A stretch of 64,000 nucleotides of DNA from Spirodela intermedia (taxonomy: Eukaryota; Streptophyta; Magnoliopsida; Alismatales; Araceae): NCBI GenBank assembly GCA_902729315.2, contig LR746272.1:11712327-11776326 (forward strand). Direction: 5' to 3'. Position 1 is the stretch's first letter. Each line of letters begins with the position of its first letter. Position numbers and translations under genes: made by a program. Below are positions 21,803-40,300 of this stretch, piece by piece. The notes under the pieces are model-generated. The model had not been told where the DNA came from. It ran no database searches and worked only from the letters and a program-made list of their open reading frames with translations.

Positions 21803-24212
21803 CGCCGGTTATAACTCTCCACTGGGCTACCACGAGACGCCTCACTCGTCGGCGCCTCCCCCCCCTCAACGCATGCGTCGTGCGCCGCGTTGCCGGGCAC
21901 TGGCCAGCCGGCACTCGTCATTTATGTAGTGGAGGATGAGAGATCCGTGACGTCGATTGACAGAGAGAGAGAGAAAGGGTGAACATCGGCCGGCCTCTCC
22001 CATCGCTCGGCACAGCTCTCTGCAATTAAGAGAAGGAAAGGACAACTGGGATCACATTTAATGGGCTCATGAATGCATAGTAGGAGCAGGGGGATGCCCT
22101 ACCCACCACGCGGCGTGTGTAATTGCTCCTACTGGCGGGGATCACGGCCTCAAAAGAGTATCCACATTTTATATTCCGGACAATTTTCGTTCCCCTCGAA
22201 CCAGGGAAACTGATCTTTTCTTCGATAAGCACAAAAACCTCCGAAAACCCCTCCTCCAGAAACCTCCCGCGACCGGGATGGACCGGCAGGTTTGCTCCTC
22301 GCCGAGCTCGAAATCCGAATGCTCTTTGAGTAATCTCTCTCGAACCGAGGAAGTTCGTCAGCTGACGAGCAGATGGAGGACCGGTGGCGACTTCCTCCTT
22401 GCGGTTCGCCGTTGCCTAGCGGCCGGGCTTACGCTCGGGCAGCGCCACCTTGTCCTATCTCATCTCGGCTCATTCATTGCCGAGGAGTAGAACGTGAAGG
22501 GAGTAGAGATAATTCAAAGCAAAGAAGTTAATGTGGAGGGAGAGAGAGAGAGAGGGGGGGTGGGGCCGGCTGGAGGAGCTCGTGGCCCTCTCCGCTGAAA
22601 CAGTATACCGTTCTCCCTTGGATAAGAAGGATCGAAAGGGCCCGCTTTAACGAAGACCAGATGGTCTCCAGTAGTGGAGAGGGAGAAGGGTCGCCGTCCT
22701 TGTTCCGCTACAATGGGGGAGCCGTCCATTTCCGGAATCCTAGTGTCGTCCCGGGCGGTCCCAGAGAATGACGATTGGGGTTGGCACATTCTGCTCTCTC
22801 TCTCTCTCTTTCCCTCTCTATCTACCTATCTATCTTCTCTCTCTTGTGTCCATCACGAAGGTGGATACGCGATAATGACGCGCGGGCACCCTAACCATCT
22901 TCCTCCCCTCCGAGTCGGCCGATGAACAGCCAGTATTGCACTCTGCTGTTAAAAGTTCCGTACTTGCTTTCACTGGAGCGTTGTATCTGTCTGCGCTCCA
23001 CCGATCACTCGCCGACCGTTCATTAAGCTATCTCTCTCTCTCTCTCTCTCTCTCGGTCGCTCGCACTCTCATTCTCTGAGAGCTTTTCTCCCGACTCCTT
23101 GAGGATCTCGTTCAATTGGGTAGAGAGCAGTTGCTACGTTCACGTTCTCAGCGCTTCTGCAATCATCCGCGACGTAGATTCATTCCTTCGTCTGCAACCC
23201 TTGGCCTGTCGGAGGTCCCGTGTTCTAAAGGGCGTGCGTCCAAAAGCCTGACAGGCCGCTGAGGGAAAGGCCCAGGCCGGAGTTAACGCGGGGGAGGACG
23301 AGCCGGAGAAGGAGGCCACCTTCAAGCCCTCCATCAGAGGCTCCGTCGGCGGGGAGGGATAAAGCGGCGGTGGCGCATGAACTGGGGGCGCCGCCCGCCG
23401 CCGGCCAAGGGCGGCGTCTTGAAGGAACAGAAAGCAAATTAAAACGGACGACTCGGCCGTAAATGAGTTCTACCCACCCTGCAGCTTCAGTAATGGCGCT
23501 CAGGAGCTCCGTTTAAGGAATGTATACGCAGTAGTGTGATGAGGGGGGTGGGGGTGGGGGGGCTCTTCCGCCCCCACGCTGGATTCCCTGATCTGCGTCC
23601 CCCTCGTAGATTCGGACGAGTAGAGCCCCATAGATTTGGGGCGGGGGTCAATGAAGAACCCTGGAGGTTGAACGTATCGATCCACGAATTATGGAAATGG
23701 TCGGGTGGAAGCGCCAGAAGGGATGAAGGGCTGGGCTTCCGCCGGAGGGGAATGGGCCCCGACGGCTCAGGCACCTCCTATTCAGAGAAACGCTGCACAG
23801 AGAGCCTTTACTGTCTGTCACTGGACCCTAAGAACCTGCCTGTCCTGAATCATGCCAAGTGAGGCTTTACTGGCAGGAGGAGGGCACCCTCTGGAAGACG
23901 AAGGTCTCGCCCGGCTCTCTGTCCCCGTCCATGCTCGGAAACAGCATTCTGAAGTCAGGGCGGACCCGGGCATTTAGGGCTGTGATCATACGATTGGAGC
24001 AACCATTGATCGATCTCGCCGCGTTGTCCTGGCGGCGAATTCAATCTCTCCCCGTACGGACCCAGAAGGCACCGGCGAGGATTGGATCCTCCATGAAGCC
24101 GCGGGAGGCGCCCCCGCCGCTGACAGTCGACTTGGAGGAAGACGAGGCGCGCCGTGGAACTGATGATGAATGATAAAGAGAATGATGAAAACTCTCGCTG
24201 GCCAATCGTCCG
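21803..24212. other. Intergenic region, HOTHEAD-like promoter and receptor kinase 3' flank
   Basis: No supported gene in 2.4 kb. Open frames here lack family marks. Small CT/GA tracts occur at about 22540, 22797 and 23030-23054. This is the whole spacer between the two same-strand epidermal-type genes. Confidence 0.65.
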
Positions 24213-29351
<5,139 letters not shown>

Positions 29352-32151
29352 CTTCTCCTTCCCGCATGGCAGCGGTCGGAAGATCAGACCTTCTGTAAGA
29401 AGCTACGAGCCCGCCGCAGAAAGCGCCGGTTCCTCTCCGAACAGGGAGGTAGAAAGGGATGGATAATCAATCAGCTGCGACGCGCTTCGAACAATAGCTG
29501 AGAAGACTCTGAACTGGCGAGCAACTGCTAACGAATTAGAACCAGCGCCATTCCCTCCCCCTCAACCTCCTAACGCCAGCCAGAAACATCGGGAGAAGGC
29601 GAAGGACAGGAGACCCAAATTGGGGTACGCTCAGCGATCGACCAGCGGAAGGCAGTGATGTAGCACGAGCCCTGGTTTTCCTTTCGAGCGCCTGGCAATC
29701 GAGAGAGGGAATCCCGATGACGGAGACGACCCTCCTTCCTCCGTAGTCATTGGGTCGAAGGAGAGACGCGGCTCGATCAGGGCCTGCACGCGAGTTCCCC
29801 ACCCGGGGGCTCGCAGGTTCCTGGGAGAGACGGGAGGGACAACGCCGGCTTAAAGGAGATTAAAGAATAAAAGGGAGAAAGAAGGAGGACAACGATGATC
29901 TTTGATCTTTGAAAACGACGCGCGCTGTGGGAGAGACCAGATTTCGAACGCTCTGATGTGTAGCTTTAGCACGCAGCACCCATCGCCCGCCCACCTCCTC
30001 TCCTCTCCACTCCGCTGTCCTGATGCGACAGAGAAACGGGCAGAAGGATCCTTCGTCCTGATGCGAGAGGAGGAATCGGCAGGTCAAATTGGAGAAGACG
30101 ACCACCTCCTCCCCTTCAATGGCGTATGGTCGCCGCGAGTATTCCTCCCCACCCGCCTTCTTCCTCCCCAAAGATTCCGCCTTTACGGGTCGGTGCCCTC
30201 TGACACTCCCCCAACCCCCCCAAGCAACCGTCGTTGAGGGCCAGGAATTTTAATTATGTTCAAAATCATTTATAAACTATTTCGACAAGAAATAGACCGT
30301 CAATCGCGACTAAATCCGTACATGAGCATATTAATATATATAATAATAATAATTATCAGATAATAACGTCGCACTGAACTTCCTCCGCCCGTAGATAACA
30401 AAACTGACGGCTGATAAAACAGAGCACATGAGCATATATTTTCGGACGGTTCTGTCGGCAGGGCACTCGAACGTGCGGATGAGAGAGAAACAAGAGAGAG
30501 AGAGAAAGAGGCGTCGCCGGCGGATCAGCACCGCCTGGTGGGTCCTCCTGCCCCCTCGAGAGAATCCGATCTGAAGGCCGGGCCAAGCGAGAACGGCGGC
30601 GGATATAGAGCCGTCACAGCAGCCGATGGACCTCACCTCGTAGGGGCATCTTCGGAGATCCGGACAGCCCAACCAGCACGTGATCGAATCCGACAGCACG
30701 TGCAGCCCAAAGTGGGGGAGGGGGAGAGATGAGGCAGAAAAAGGACGGCTCTTTATCTTTCTTTACCAGGCACGTGCGGGGCGATCTTCACCCGCACGCT
30801 TCTTCCCTCCTTTGCCTCCTCCCCCTTCACCCTCTGCTACCCACGCATTCACTTGTGGTGGTAGAAAAAACGTTGACTTTTGACGTCATATGGACAGAGT
30901 ATGATATTTCTAGTAAATGTTATGAAAATATTTTTATATTGACATTTCTACAAAGACGTCGATAATGGCTTTAATTATTATTTTATTTGTTATTATTATT
31001 CCCGTTTTCTTATTTAATTTAATGAACTTGTGGGTCGATTTTATGCGATCTTAAAAACATTAAAAATAAATACCCAATTATAAATGATCGTGAGCTCAAT
31101 AGCTCAACAGATACAACGATATACTTAAAATTTAAATAAAAGGCATAAGTCAACGCTTGTCCTTCGTCGAAACGTACCGTCCATCTATCAATCACAAACG
31201 GTCGGAAGAGTAACGAATGTTTTCATTAAATAATAAATATTTTATTTCTCACAAATTCATAAAAATACAATCCACGGCAGCGGGGGGCGAGTGGGATCGG
31301 ACGGGGAAATCCCGAATCGGGAGGCTGCTATGAAACGGTCTCTTGGGGGCGGGGCGAGTCCTGGATCGTCCGATTCCCGAGTGACCGAGTGAGAATTGGG
31401 GGGGGGGGGTGGGGGGAGATCATCACTCGCCTGTGTAATCACAGCCATCGACGTGATCTGATCGACGCAGACGTGGCGGCTGTTCCATTGTCAACGATGT
31501 CCACTTGTCGAAAAAGTGCTGCACGGAACTGGAGGTCATTCCATTCACGGCATCCCCATCTACACCGTTCCTTCCGGTCTGACCCGTCCTGCCACCCCCT
31601 CGCACCGTTTGGAACGGCGTAAACGGCCGTATTTGTCGAATAATCTGACCATCCAGACGGGGTTAGGAACTCCAACGATTTCCACGGAATCCGTCATACG
31701 ATCGCCATAGCCTCACCGGCACGTGGCAATACAACCGGTCTTGGAATTGTTTGTTTATTGTGGGCCGAAATGTCGACATTCTGTCAATTCGAGGCCCACA
31801 ATCAAAAGCCACATGGATCAAACTACTTGCCATATAAGGCGGCGGGAGAACTCTCGCTGCTGTTCGAGCGAGAAATGACGACATCGTCAGCTCTTCAAAG
31901 AGGTGGACGGGGAGCGGCCGCCCCGCGCTTCCCCTCAGCTTCGAGCCTCATCTCCTTCTCTTCTTCTTCTTCTTCGTCTGCTACTTCGATTTCTGATATA
32001 CGGGGCAGTCGGAGTCGCCTGGTCTGCGGGGAATACGCCGTCACTGAGAGAGAGTAGAAAGAGGCGAACGGAGGGAATCGGAAGGGAAGGTGGCGCTGGT
32101 CAGGTGGGGGGCATCTCATCTCGCCTTGCGAGAGTAGACCCGTTGCAGAAT
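29352..32151. other. Divergent intergenic region between receptor kinase and ZIP transporter
   Basis: About 2.8 kb with no supported gene. Three CACGTG G-boxes cluster at 30677, 30697 and 30771; an AT-rich stretch runs 30890-31260; GGCCCA/TGGGCC motifs at 31761 and 31793 lie about 350 bases before the ZIP start candidates. The left part serves the kinase promoter, the right part the ZIP promoter. Confidence 0.6.
30677..30776. promoter_or_regulatory. Triple CACGTG G-box cluster
   Basis: CACGTG at 30677-30682, 30697-30702 and 30771-30776. G-boxes bind bZIP and bHLH factors in light, ABA and iron-related responses. The cluster sits between two divergent genes, 1.3 kb from the kinase start and 1.4 kb from the ZIP start, so its target is unclear. 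Confidence 0.4.
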
Positions 32152-33813
32152 ATGGCCTTGTACGAGGTAACTCGATTGAGCATGTCATCCATGGCAGTGT
32201 TCTTCCGTATCCTGCAATTCCCCTATCTTATGCTGTTCCTGCAAACGGTTTTTGCAGGATCTGGAGCCCGCGTTATCCCTTACTCGGTTCCGCGGTGTGG
32301 TCCAGAATTTTTCCGGTAATTGGGGACCACAGAAACCCTCGATCCCCTTCTGGTTCCGTTGGATTCATCTTCATCTTCATTGGTTCAGTGGCTTTGGATT
32401 TTGATTGTTCTTCGTCCCTTCGGCGATTGGTGTTGCAGATGGCTTAATCCGGCAGGTGTCCGCATCCACGGGCAACACAGATTGCTCCGACGGCAAGGCC
32501 GACGACTGCAGGGACGATGCGGACGCTTTCCGGTTGAAATTGGTGGCTATCGCGGTGATCCTGACGACGAGCGTGGTGGGAATCGCGATCCCTCTGTTAG
32601 GGCGGAAGCGGCGGTTCCTGAGAACGGACTCGAGCACGTTCGCCCTGATCAAGGCCTTCGCCGCTGGGGTCATCCTCGCCACGGGGTTCGTCCACATGCT
32701 CCCCGACGGGCAAGATGCCCTCACCAATCCCTGCCTCCCGCACTGGCCATGGTCGGAGTTCCCTTTCCCCGGGTTCATCGCGATGATTGCGTCTCTGGGG
32801 ACTCTGGTTCTCGATTTCCTCGGCACTCAGTTCTACATGCGGAAGCACCGGAAGGAGCGAGGGGAGCCGAAGGCGACGGCGCCGCCGGTGGCGGAGACAG
32901 ACGAGGAGAGAAGGATGGGCATCTCCTCTGCAACAGAGGTCGAGGTCGAGGAGGTGGCGGCGACCGCGGGCGGCAAGGATCACGAATCCATGCACATCGT
33001 CGGCATGTACGCCCACGCCGCCGCGCATCGTCACAGTCACCCTCACCGTCACGCCCCCTGCGAAGGCAGCGCGCCGTCTGCTCTCTCGCCGCGGGGGGAC
33101 GACGGCGACAGCGGCGACGAGTCTTCCCATGTTCGCCACGTCGTGGTCTCCCAGGTAAGCTCCGTCTGTCTTCTTGCCCTGTAAAGATCGATCGATCGAT
33201 CGATTCTCTGTGCCAAGATGTGTGAGTTTTGGCGGTGGATGGGATCAGATTCTGGAGCTGGGCATCGTCTCGCACTCGATGATCATCGGGCTCTCTCTCG
33301 GGGTGTCGCAGAGTCCCTGCACCATCCGGCCATTGATCGGAGCTCTGGGCTTCCACCAGTTCTTCGAAGGTTTCGCGCTCGGCGGCTGCATCTCCCAGGT
33401 ACGCCGCCGACGATTGTCCTGTCTCACTCCCCTTCATCATCCCCGGCGACGGCGGCGATCATCGCGTTGACTGACTCAATCGACGACCGCCGGTGGTGGA
33501 ATTTCAGGCGCAGTTCCAGGCCAAGGCGGCGACTTTCATGGCGTGCTTCTTCGCGATCACTACGCCGTCGGGGATCGCGGCGGGGGCGGCGCTGTCGTCA
33601 GTGTACAATGCCAACAGCCCGAGAGCGCTGGTGGTGGAGGGGGTCCTCGACTCGGTCTCCGCCGGCATCCTCATCTACATGGCCCTCGTTGACCTCATCG
33701 GCGCTGACTTTCATAGCCGCAGCATGAGCTGCAGCACCCGCCTCCAGGTGCTGTCCTACGTGGCCCTCTTCTTCGGGGCCCTCTCCATGGCCCTCCTAGC
33801 CCTGTGGGCCTAG
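32152..33813 (+). CDS. ZIP-family zinc/iron transporter
   Basis: Firm exons: about 32439-33154, 33249-33398, 33508-33813, giving 389 residues plus an unresolved N-terminus. Seen: a short acidic/cysteine stretch ([11 protein letters not shown]), TM1 ([19 protein letters not shown]), [16 protein letters not shown] in TM2-3, then a variable cytosolic loop rich in His (HRHSHPHRH). The metal-site helices are [14 protein letters not shown] (TM4) and [11 protein letters not shown] (TM5), and the protein ends [14 protein letters not shown]. ZIPs import Zn, Fe or Mn into the cytosol. A hydrophobic signal-like segment (ATG at 32152, 32182 or 32191, same frame) lies upstream, but strong splice signals at 32167/32258 and 32318/32438 would remove it. 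The donor joining it in frame is weak. Family is certain; metal and start are not. Confidence 0.87.
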
Positions 33814-34354
33814 ACGGCGGCCTTTTCACTCCCTCCCTCTTTTTTGGAACCCCGGTCAAATTGCGCTGAAAGGCCGCCGAGTCGGCGATTACGTCACCAG
33901 TCCACGGGTGTAATGCGGGCCCCAGCGTGCCAACGTGTTATCTTATCCGATGGTGGCGGTTGAATTTTGTTATTATTGGGCAATTGTTATGACAATAAGG
34001 AAAGTTTTCTGCTCTCTATGTTGGGAAGGTGAATTCTTGGCTGGAGTCGAAGGGTCCACCTCGATTAGTTGGCAGCCGACGGTGTAGATAATGGCACGTC
34101 AGCGTCATGCCAATGTGGATCCCTACATGGCGAGGTGGGCGTGGTCGGACCGGGCAGATCGGCCCGGCCGGGGCCGGTCTAAACCGAACCGGTGGGACGA
34201 CCCGCAGCGTGGTGTTTCGAGGGGACATTTTAGTTGTTTCAGTTCTGCTTACTGGTTTCCTTCTTGCCGGAGCGCTAGAGAGAGAGAGAGAGTGAGCGGG
34301 AGAGAGGAGCTGAGTCTGGACAGGTTGAAGGGGAGAGGGGTGCGGAGGACGGAG
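33814..34354. other. ZIP 3' region and MSI4-like promoter/leader
   Basis: No gene seen. A short GA run (about 34276-34292) lies on the sense strand just upstream of the MSI4-like ATG. Confidence 0.65.
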
Positions 34355-37300
34355 ATGAGGGATCGGGGGAAGGCCGGACAGCCGTCGGTGGACGAGAGAT
34401 ACACGCAGTGGAAATCTTTGGTGCCGGTGCTGTACGACTGGTTCGCCAACCACAACCTCGTCTGGCCGTCGCTCTCTTGCAGGTATTGATCTCGTTCCCT
34501 ATCTTCGATCGTCTTTCCTCTCTCTTTTTTCGCCTTCACTTCACTTCTCTGCTCCTTCGATCTTCGCTCATTTCACTCTGTCTGTAGCTTTTTTAGGGTT
34601 TTACTAGGGTTTAGAACGGTAACCACGCGCTGTTCAGTCTGCAGCTCTGTTTCCTAAGTTTTACTGTTATTTCTATCCGCGGGATTGTTTCTTGAAGACG
34701 ATAGAAATATAGTGAGAACACAGCATGGGTCCTTGCCATATCTTCATATTGATTAGCGGTTTGGGAGATATTAATCTTGATGCCTGGGGTTTGCGGTCAC
34801 TTATAGGTTCCGGCTTTTCGAAATCGTTTGTTATTGGGGCACTAATTGCTGAAAAAATGGCGGTATATTCTTCCGTCTCGTGTTGGGTGTGAAAAATGAA
34901 TTGTTTGAAAGTTATTGGAATTGATTCAGTTGGGGCGGTGCTATTCTCCAAGCTTCATAGAAGAAGAATTTGGACATCCTAGTGCATCACGACGACAGGG
35001 CTGTTGGGAGAAAGAGTGCGTATCTTATGTTGATCGTGGCTATTAAAAATATACGCGGGATGTTGTATGTATATAAAAATGGATTCTGGGAAAGGATCTG
35101 AGCGTATTTAACCGTGAAGGGTTTCACTTTTCTGTCTCATCTCTCGACCATAATCTAGAAATATTCAACAATCACTGTTCTCCGACTCAGAGTTCTAAAC
35201 TTTTTTTTACTTAACAGTGATGATAGTAAGATGTATTGTTCAGTGTCTCTGGTATATACAAAAGTTGAAAATTCACCCGAGAATTTATTTTTTTTCCTTT
35301 CTTAGATATGTCTATCAAGCAAGAATTAGCACGATCTTGGTACTAATGACCTGAAAAGTTCTTGTGCGTCACATTGATTTGTGTAGATGGGGACCTCAAC
35401 TGGAGCAGGCAACGTATAAGAATCGGCAACGTCTCTATTTGTCTGAACAGGTTTGTAGCATTAACATTGCGGCTCCTTGGTTATCCATCATCTGAACGAT
35501 AAACTTCGTCATTTGAAGATTCTAGTGCTCTGGGAGTTTATGAATGCTTTCTCTTCCTGAAAATTTATAACTTTTCAATGATTTGATCTGGCGTTTAGAT
35601 ACCCTTCTATTGATATTCCTCTGAGAGTTGCATGTAGCATTGAAGAATATGAATACAGGAGGAAAAATCCATCAAAAAGGTTGCAACTTTTCTGTTCTGT
35701 AGATGTTATTAATGTGTGGGCTGGAATCATAAATTTAAATCGATTATATGCAGTTGGTGTGAAAATCCCTGCCTATGGCCTAAATCCGGGTTTGATTTTT
35801 GCCTAGTCCAATAAAGCAGAGTTCAATTTAATGGTGCTGAAGTTAACAACGTTTTCACACGACCAAACCTGAGTCTTATGAGTTTTGGACGACTATTGCT
35901 CTCAACTCTTGTTGTCTCCATTGTGGATCTCAATTCTCTGTTTTTGTTCAATGCAAAAAAGGTTTTCATGCTGTTCATTTCTCTTGTTTTCTCTTTAATT
36001 ATTTTTTAATATTGTACTTGAAGTTTGCCAAAAAAGGATTGCTGATTCGCCATCAGTTTTTTTGTGGCTCGGCAGAATTCGTCCTGACATGGTTCATAAG
36101 GGGTGGTTTGGTTCTGATACGGGTCATACTTCAATTTTCGTTCGGTGTCGGTAGAAGGGAACATAGTTTACCGTTCAGAGTAAAACTATTTGGTCCTGAT
36201 ATGTGGCTAATTGTTTGTCATGGTTTTTCTAGTCCTCATACTTTTATATTGTTGACTTCTTGTGGTATCCCTTGGACCTTTTTTGTTTAATGTGGCTTTT
36301 ATTCTTCTCTGTTATAGTTCCAGCTATAGTTACCGTTATGATATCTAACTGTATCTTGATTATTTGTTTTATACTAATCTGAAATTGATGGTCTTGCCCT
36401 GTGACTTGACAAATTTGCATAATTGCAGACCGATGGAACTGTTCCTAATACTCTTGTCATCGCAAATTGTGAAATAGTAAAACCAAGGGTTGCAGCTGCA
36501 GAGCATATATCACAGGTCTGCAGTAATTTAATTATCTTTCTACAGCATCTGAATTATTTAGTTCATGCTTTTCTTGAGTGAAATGCATCGTGTGTGCTTG
36601 AGGTTGGGCCGGACGCTTTTTCAGCTGCTCCATATGAAGTGTTATATTAAAGTGAATCGAGTCAATTAAAAAAAAAATCACCTTAAATACTCTTATTTTT
36701 TCTTAGACAGCCTTCCTTTCCTGCACTGGGTAGGCCCTATCTGTACTTTGATAGGTTCTGGTCTATGAGCCCAGAGTCAGTCTGCCTCCCCTTGCCAGTG
36801 CCTATCCCCCGATTCGGGAGCCCTGTATGTATCTTTCTAGTAGGGTCTGGGCTTCGTAGTGGTCTGCCTTATTGCTCTCTCCCAGGGTTCTTGTTCACCT
36901 TTCGCTCGTTAAACGTACCTGACGTTCATTTTTTCTGGGCAAGGCCCGAGCCTGGCTTATTGATTTTTTTAAAATAGATGCATTGCTGAAATATTTTATT
37001 TCGTTTTTCATCCTACTGTTTAGTCATTATCATTCTGTGCTTGCCATGGGTGGAAGTAATCAAATAATTTAGTTATTGCCGAAATATTTCTCTGCAGATA
37101 TCGATTGTTGTCATCATTGTTAGATGCTAGGATTCTGGCTTTTGAATATTCTGAATGCCTGTCATGGTGGCTAAACATAGAGACCTCACAGCCCTTAGAA
37201 AGGGAATCCTTTGGTAGTATTGTGAGTCGTGTGCATCTTCAATAGAGTTTACGATCCATAACTATGATGATTTTTTCGTAATTGTTTTAGCCTGAATCAG

Positions 37301-40300
37301 GGGAAGACGGCCTATTCTTGCGGAGCTGTGAACAGAATCCTTGAAAGCAGTCATAAGTTGGTTTCATGCTGGTTTAATGGACCTATCGACAGAAACTGAT
37401 TTTATATGGGGGTTTCACGTGTCATTTTCTTGATCACTCTTGTATATTTAGCTTTTTCTGTTATGTGTGGCTTTATTTGTTATTGTGGATGTCTTCTGTC
37501 CTTGAAACTAACCTGTTATCTAACATTAATTCAAATACTACGTATCATAATTGGCTGCATTTATCTCTTTCAGTTCAATGAAGAAGCTCGATCTCCCTTT
37601 GTGAAGAAGTTCAAAACTATCATTCATCCTGGGGAGGTAAGGACTTTCCATATTAAAAAACTTTTCTTGTGCTCTTGGAATTAACCTTCTCGCAATCCAG
37701 TCCAATTGCTTTGGCAAGTGCCTTCAAAGTCTTACTCTATGTTGGGGATGTGCGAGTCACATTAGCTTGTGTAATGATATACTTCGGAACCACCAGAACT
37801 TGGGAAGACTATGTGCTTCTGTGTCCTACTTATTTCGTAATGAAGTCATCATGGACTTTTGCAGATTCTGGTAATGAACCAAAGGCCACAATGTGTGATA
37901 TCATTAATTTTAAATCATTCCTGTTTTCCATAAACCAAAGAATGGATTGGCTTTGGCCTGACGTCAATGTACCCTGATCTGCTGGGTTGGCTGTTTGTTC
38001 AATATAAATTTGCGTTGTTTGCAGTTGTCGGCTGGATTTATTAGTCTTAGATCCGTATGGAAAGTCTACTGAACTATCTAAGCTGGTTGTTGTCTTTTTC
38101 CTTTCAGGTCAACAGAATTCGGGAACTACCGCAGAATAGTAGGATAGTAGCCACACATACTGACAGTCCTGATGTATGTTTTCATGAATGTCTTTAATGG
38201 TCGAAATGAAAGTCTGAATGTGCGTCATTGTGTTTATTGTCTTTTTCTTTTTACGGGGTCTTAAGGCAACCTATTTTCCCGTTTAGGTTCTCATTTGGGA
38301 TGTTGAGTCTCAACCGAATCGTCATGCTGTCCTTGGTGCTGCTGATTCACGTCCTGACTTGGTATTTTCCTCTTGATGACAATTATTTGATTGGATAAAA
38401 CATTTTCTCCACAGGAATTTCAGAGGCCTGAATGCCCGTGATTTTTTGTAGTTGAAACCTGGAATGGCCATCTATGGTTCGCAATCCAAGCATTTAATAA
38501 TCTTTGTAATATATAATGTTTTGAATAAAATTTGGCTCTTGTGCAATTTACTTTTTACTGTCTATGTACTCCTTTGGAACTCTTTGATTATTAGTTTTTT
38601 TTTATAATTCTGATATCACTTGGTCAGGCCAGACTTACTGCCCCTATAGTTTTGGTTTTGTGCAAGTTTTAAATTTTTGGCTGCTTTATATATATTCTAA
38701 ATCTTGAACGCTTCTCACTTGGCTGTTGTTATCACAAGATATTGACAGGACATGAGGATAATGCTGAATTTGCCCTCGCCATGTGCCCCACAGAACCCTT
38801 CGTATTATCTGGAGGTCTGGATCTTACCTGTTTTAATTTTTTTATTTTCTAAAAAATTGGAAATTCTTTAATCAACATTGAGAAAACTTAGTTTGGCTCT
38901 CATCAAACTATATTTATTTCTATCATTTTTCATTTTATTCTGTTTAACTTGCTCTCGTTTGTTATTGGATGGCTGTTCAAATTATATATGTAAAAGATAA
39001 TTGGTAACTTAACTGCTCAGAGCAACCCAGCTGGTGCAACCTCGGCTGATGACTTTTTTTGTTATCCTACAGGAGTCATACAATATTTTTTTAAAATTTT
39101 GTCTAAGCTTTTTCTTGCTCCATTGGCTTTACAGGGAAAGACAAATCAGTTGTTTTGTGGAGCATTCAAGATCATATCTCTGCTGCAGCTGAGGCTTCGG
39201 CCAAGTCTCCTGGATCTTCTGGGAGCTCAGTAATTAAACCTTCAAAGGCTGGGAGCGAGAAAGTTTCAGACAGCCCTGTGATTGGTCCCCGTGGTGTCTA
39301 TCTTGGTCACGATGATACAGTTGAAGATGTACAATTCTGCCCCTCTAGGTAAGGAAAGATAGTCTTAAGCAAGTATGGACTTCATCATCGTATCATTAGT
39401 CCGGAGTCTTCTCAGTCACAGTCTCCAGGGGCCTGAAGTCTTTTACTTGTCCAATAATTTTAGTTTTTTTTTCATCTTTCAACTTGGTAACTAGTTTATC
39501 AGTGCTGGCTATCTATAAATTGAGATGTTTTCACTTAGTTATTTATTTATTACATATTGGTATTTAAGGTTAGCTGCTTTGACTTTTTCAACGCTCTTCA
39601 GTACCGATTTGCTGTAATCACTGATGAACGTTCTTAAATGAACTTAAGCGCACAGGAATTTTGTAGCGTAGGCGATGATTCTTGTCTGATATTCTGGGAT
39701 GCTCGAGTTGGTACGGCTCCATGCATCAAGGTAAGCTCTTTTGCTACACATTTGATTTCTTTCATATTTTCCCATGTCTATGCTACGCGGTTGTGTTTCT
39801 CTGTTTTCCATCTGTGCTAATTGGGTCCTCTAGATCATGGCATCCATGTGAAAAAGATACAGTCAAGGCAATTAAACACGTTAAGCTGCAAGAAATTCTC
39901 TTGAAGAAAGAATCACAATAAAGCAATGTATCATCTTTGTTGGTTTGCATGTGAGCTCTCATGATGTTATCAACCTTCCTGTTCTCAACAGGTTGAGAAG
40001 GCCCACGATGCTGATCTTCATTGCGTTGACTGGAATCCACATGATCAGAATCTTATCCTAACAGGGTATATATAGCTCCCCTCTCAGTGTCTCTCATCTT
40101 CGTCTTACCCCAGATCTTCTTGTAGTTAATGATTTCTCTCTCCTTTGACTTTATGCCTTCAGGTCTGCAGATAACTCGGTTAGAATGTTTGATCGCCGGA
40201 ACCTCAGCTCGGGTGGAATTGGTTCACCCATTCACAGATTTGACGGTCACAAAGCATCTGTTCTTTGTGTCCAGGCATGAAACTTATTTATTTATTTATT

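Noticed and set aside
22000-24160. Several GC-rich open frames between HOTHEAD-like and the receptor kinase
   Set aside because: They overlap on both strands, have no recognisable motifs and no consistent splice extension.
32320-33225. Plus-strand open frame of 301 codons
   Set aside because: It is an out-of-frame shadow of the ZIP exon, very Arg-rich, with no family marks; the overlapping frame has the ZIP signatures.
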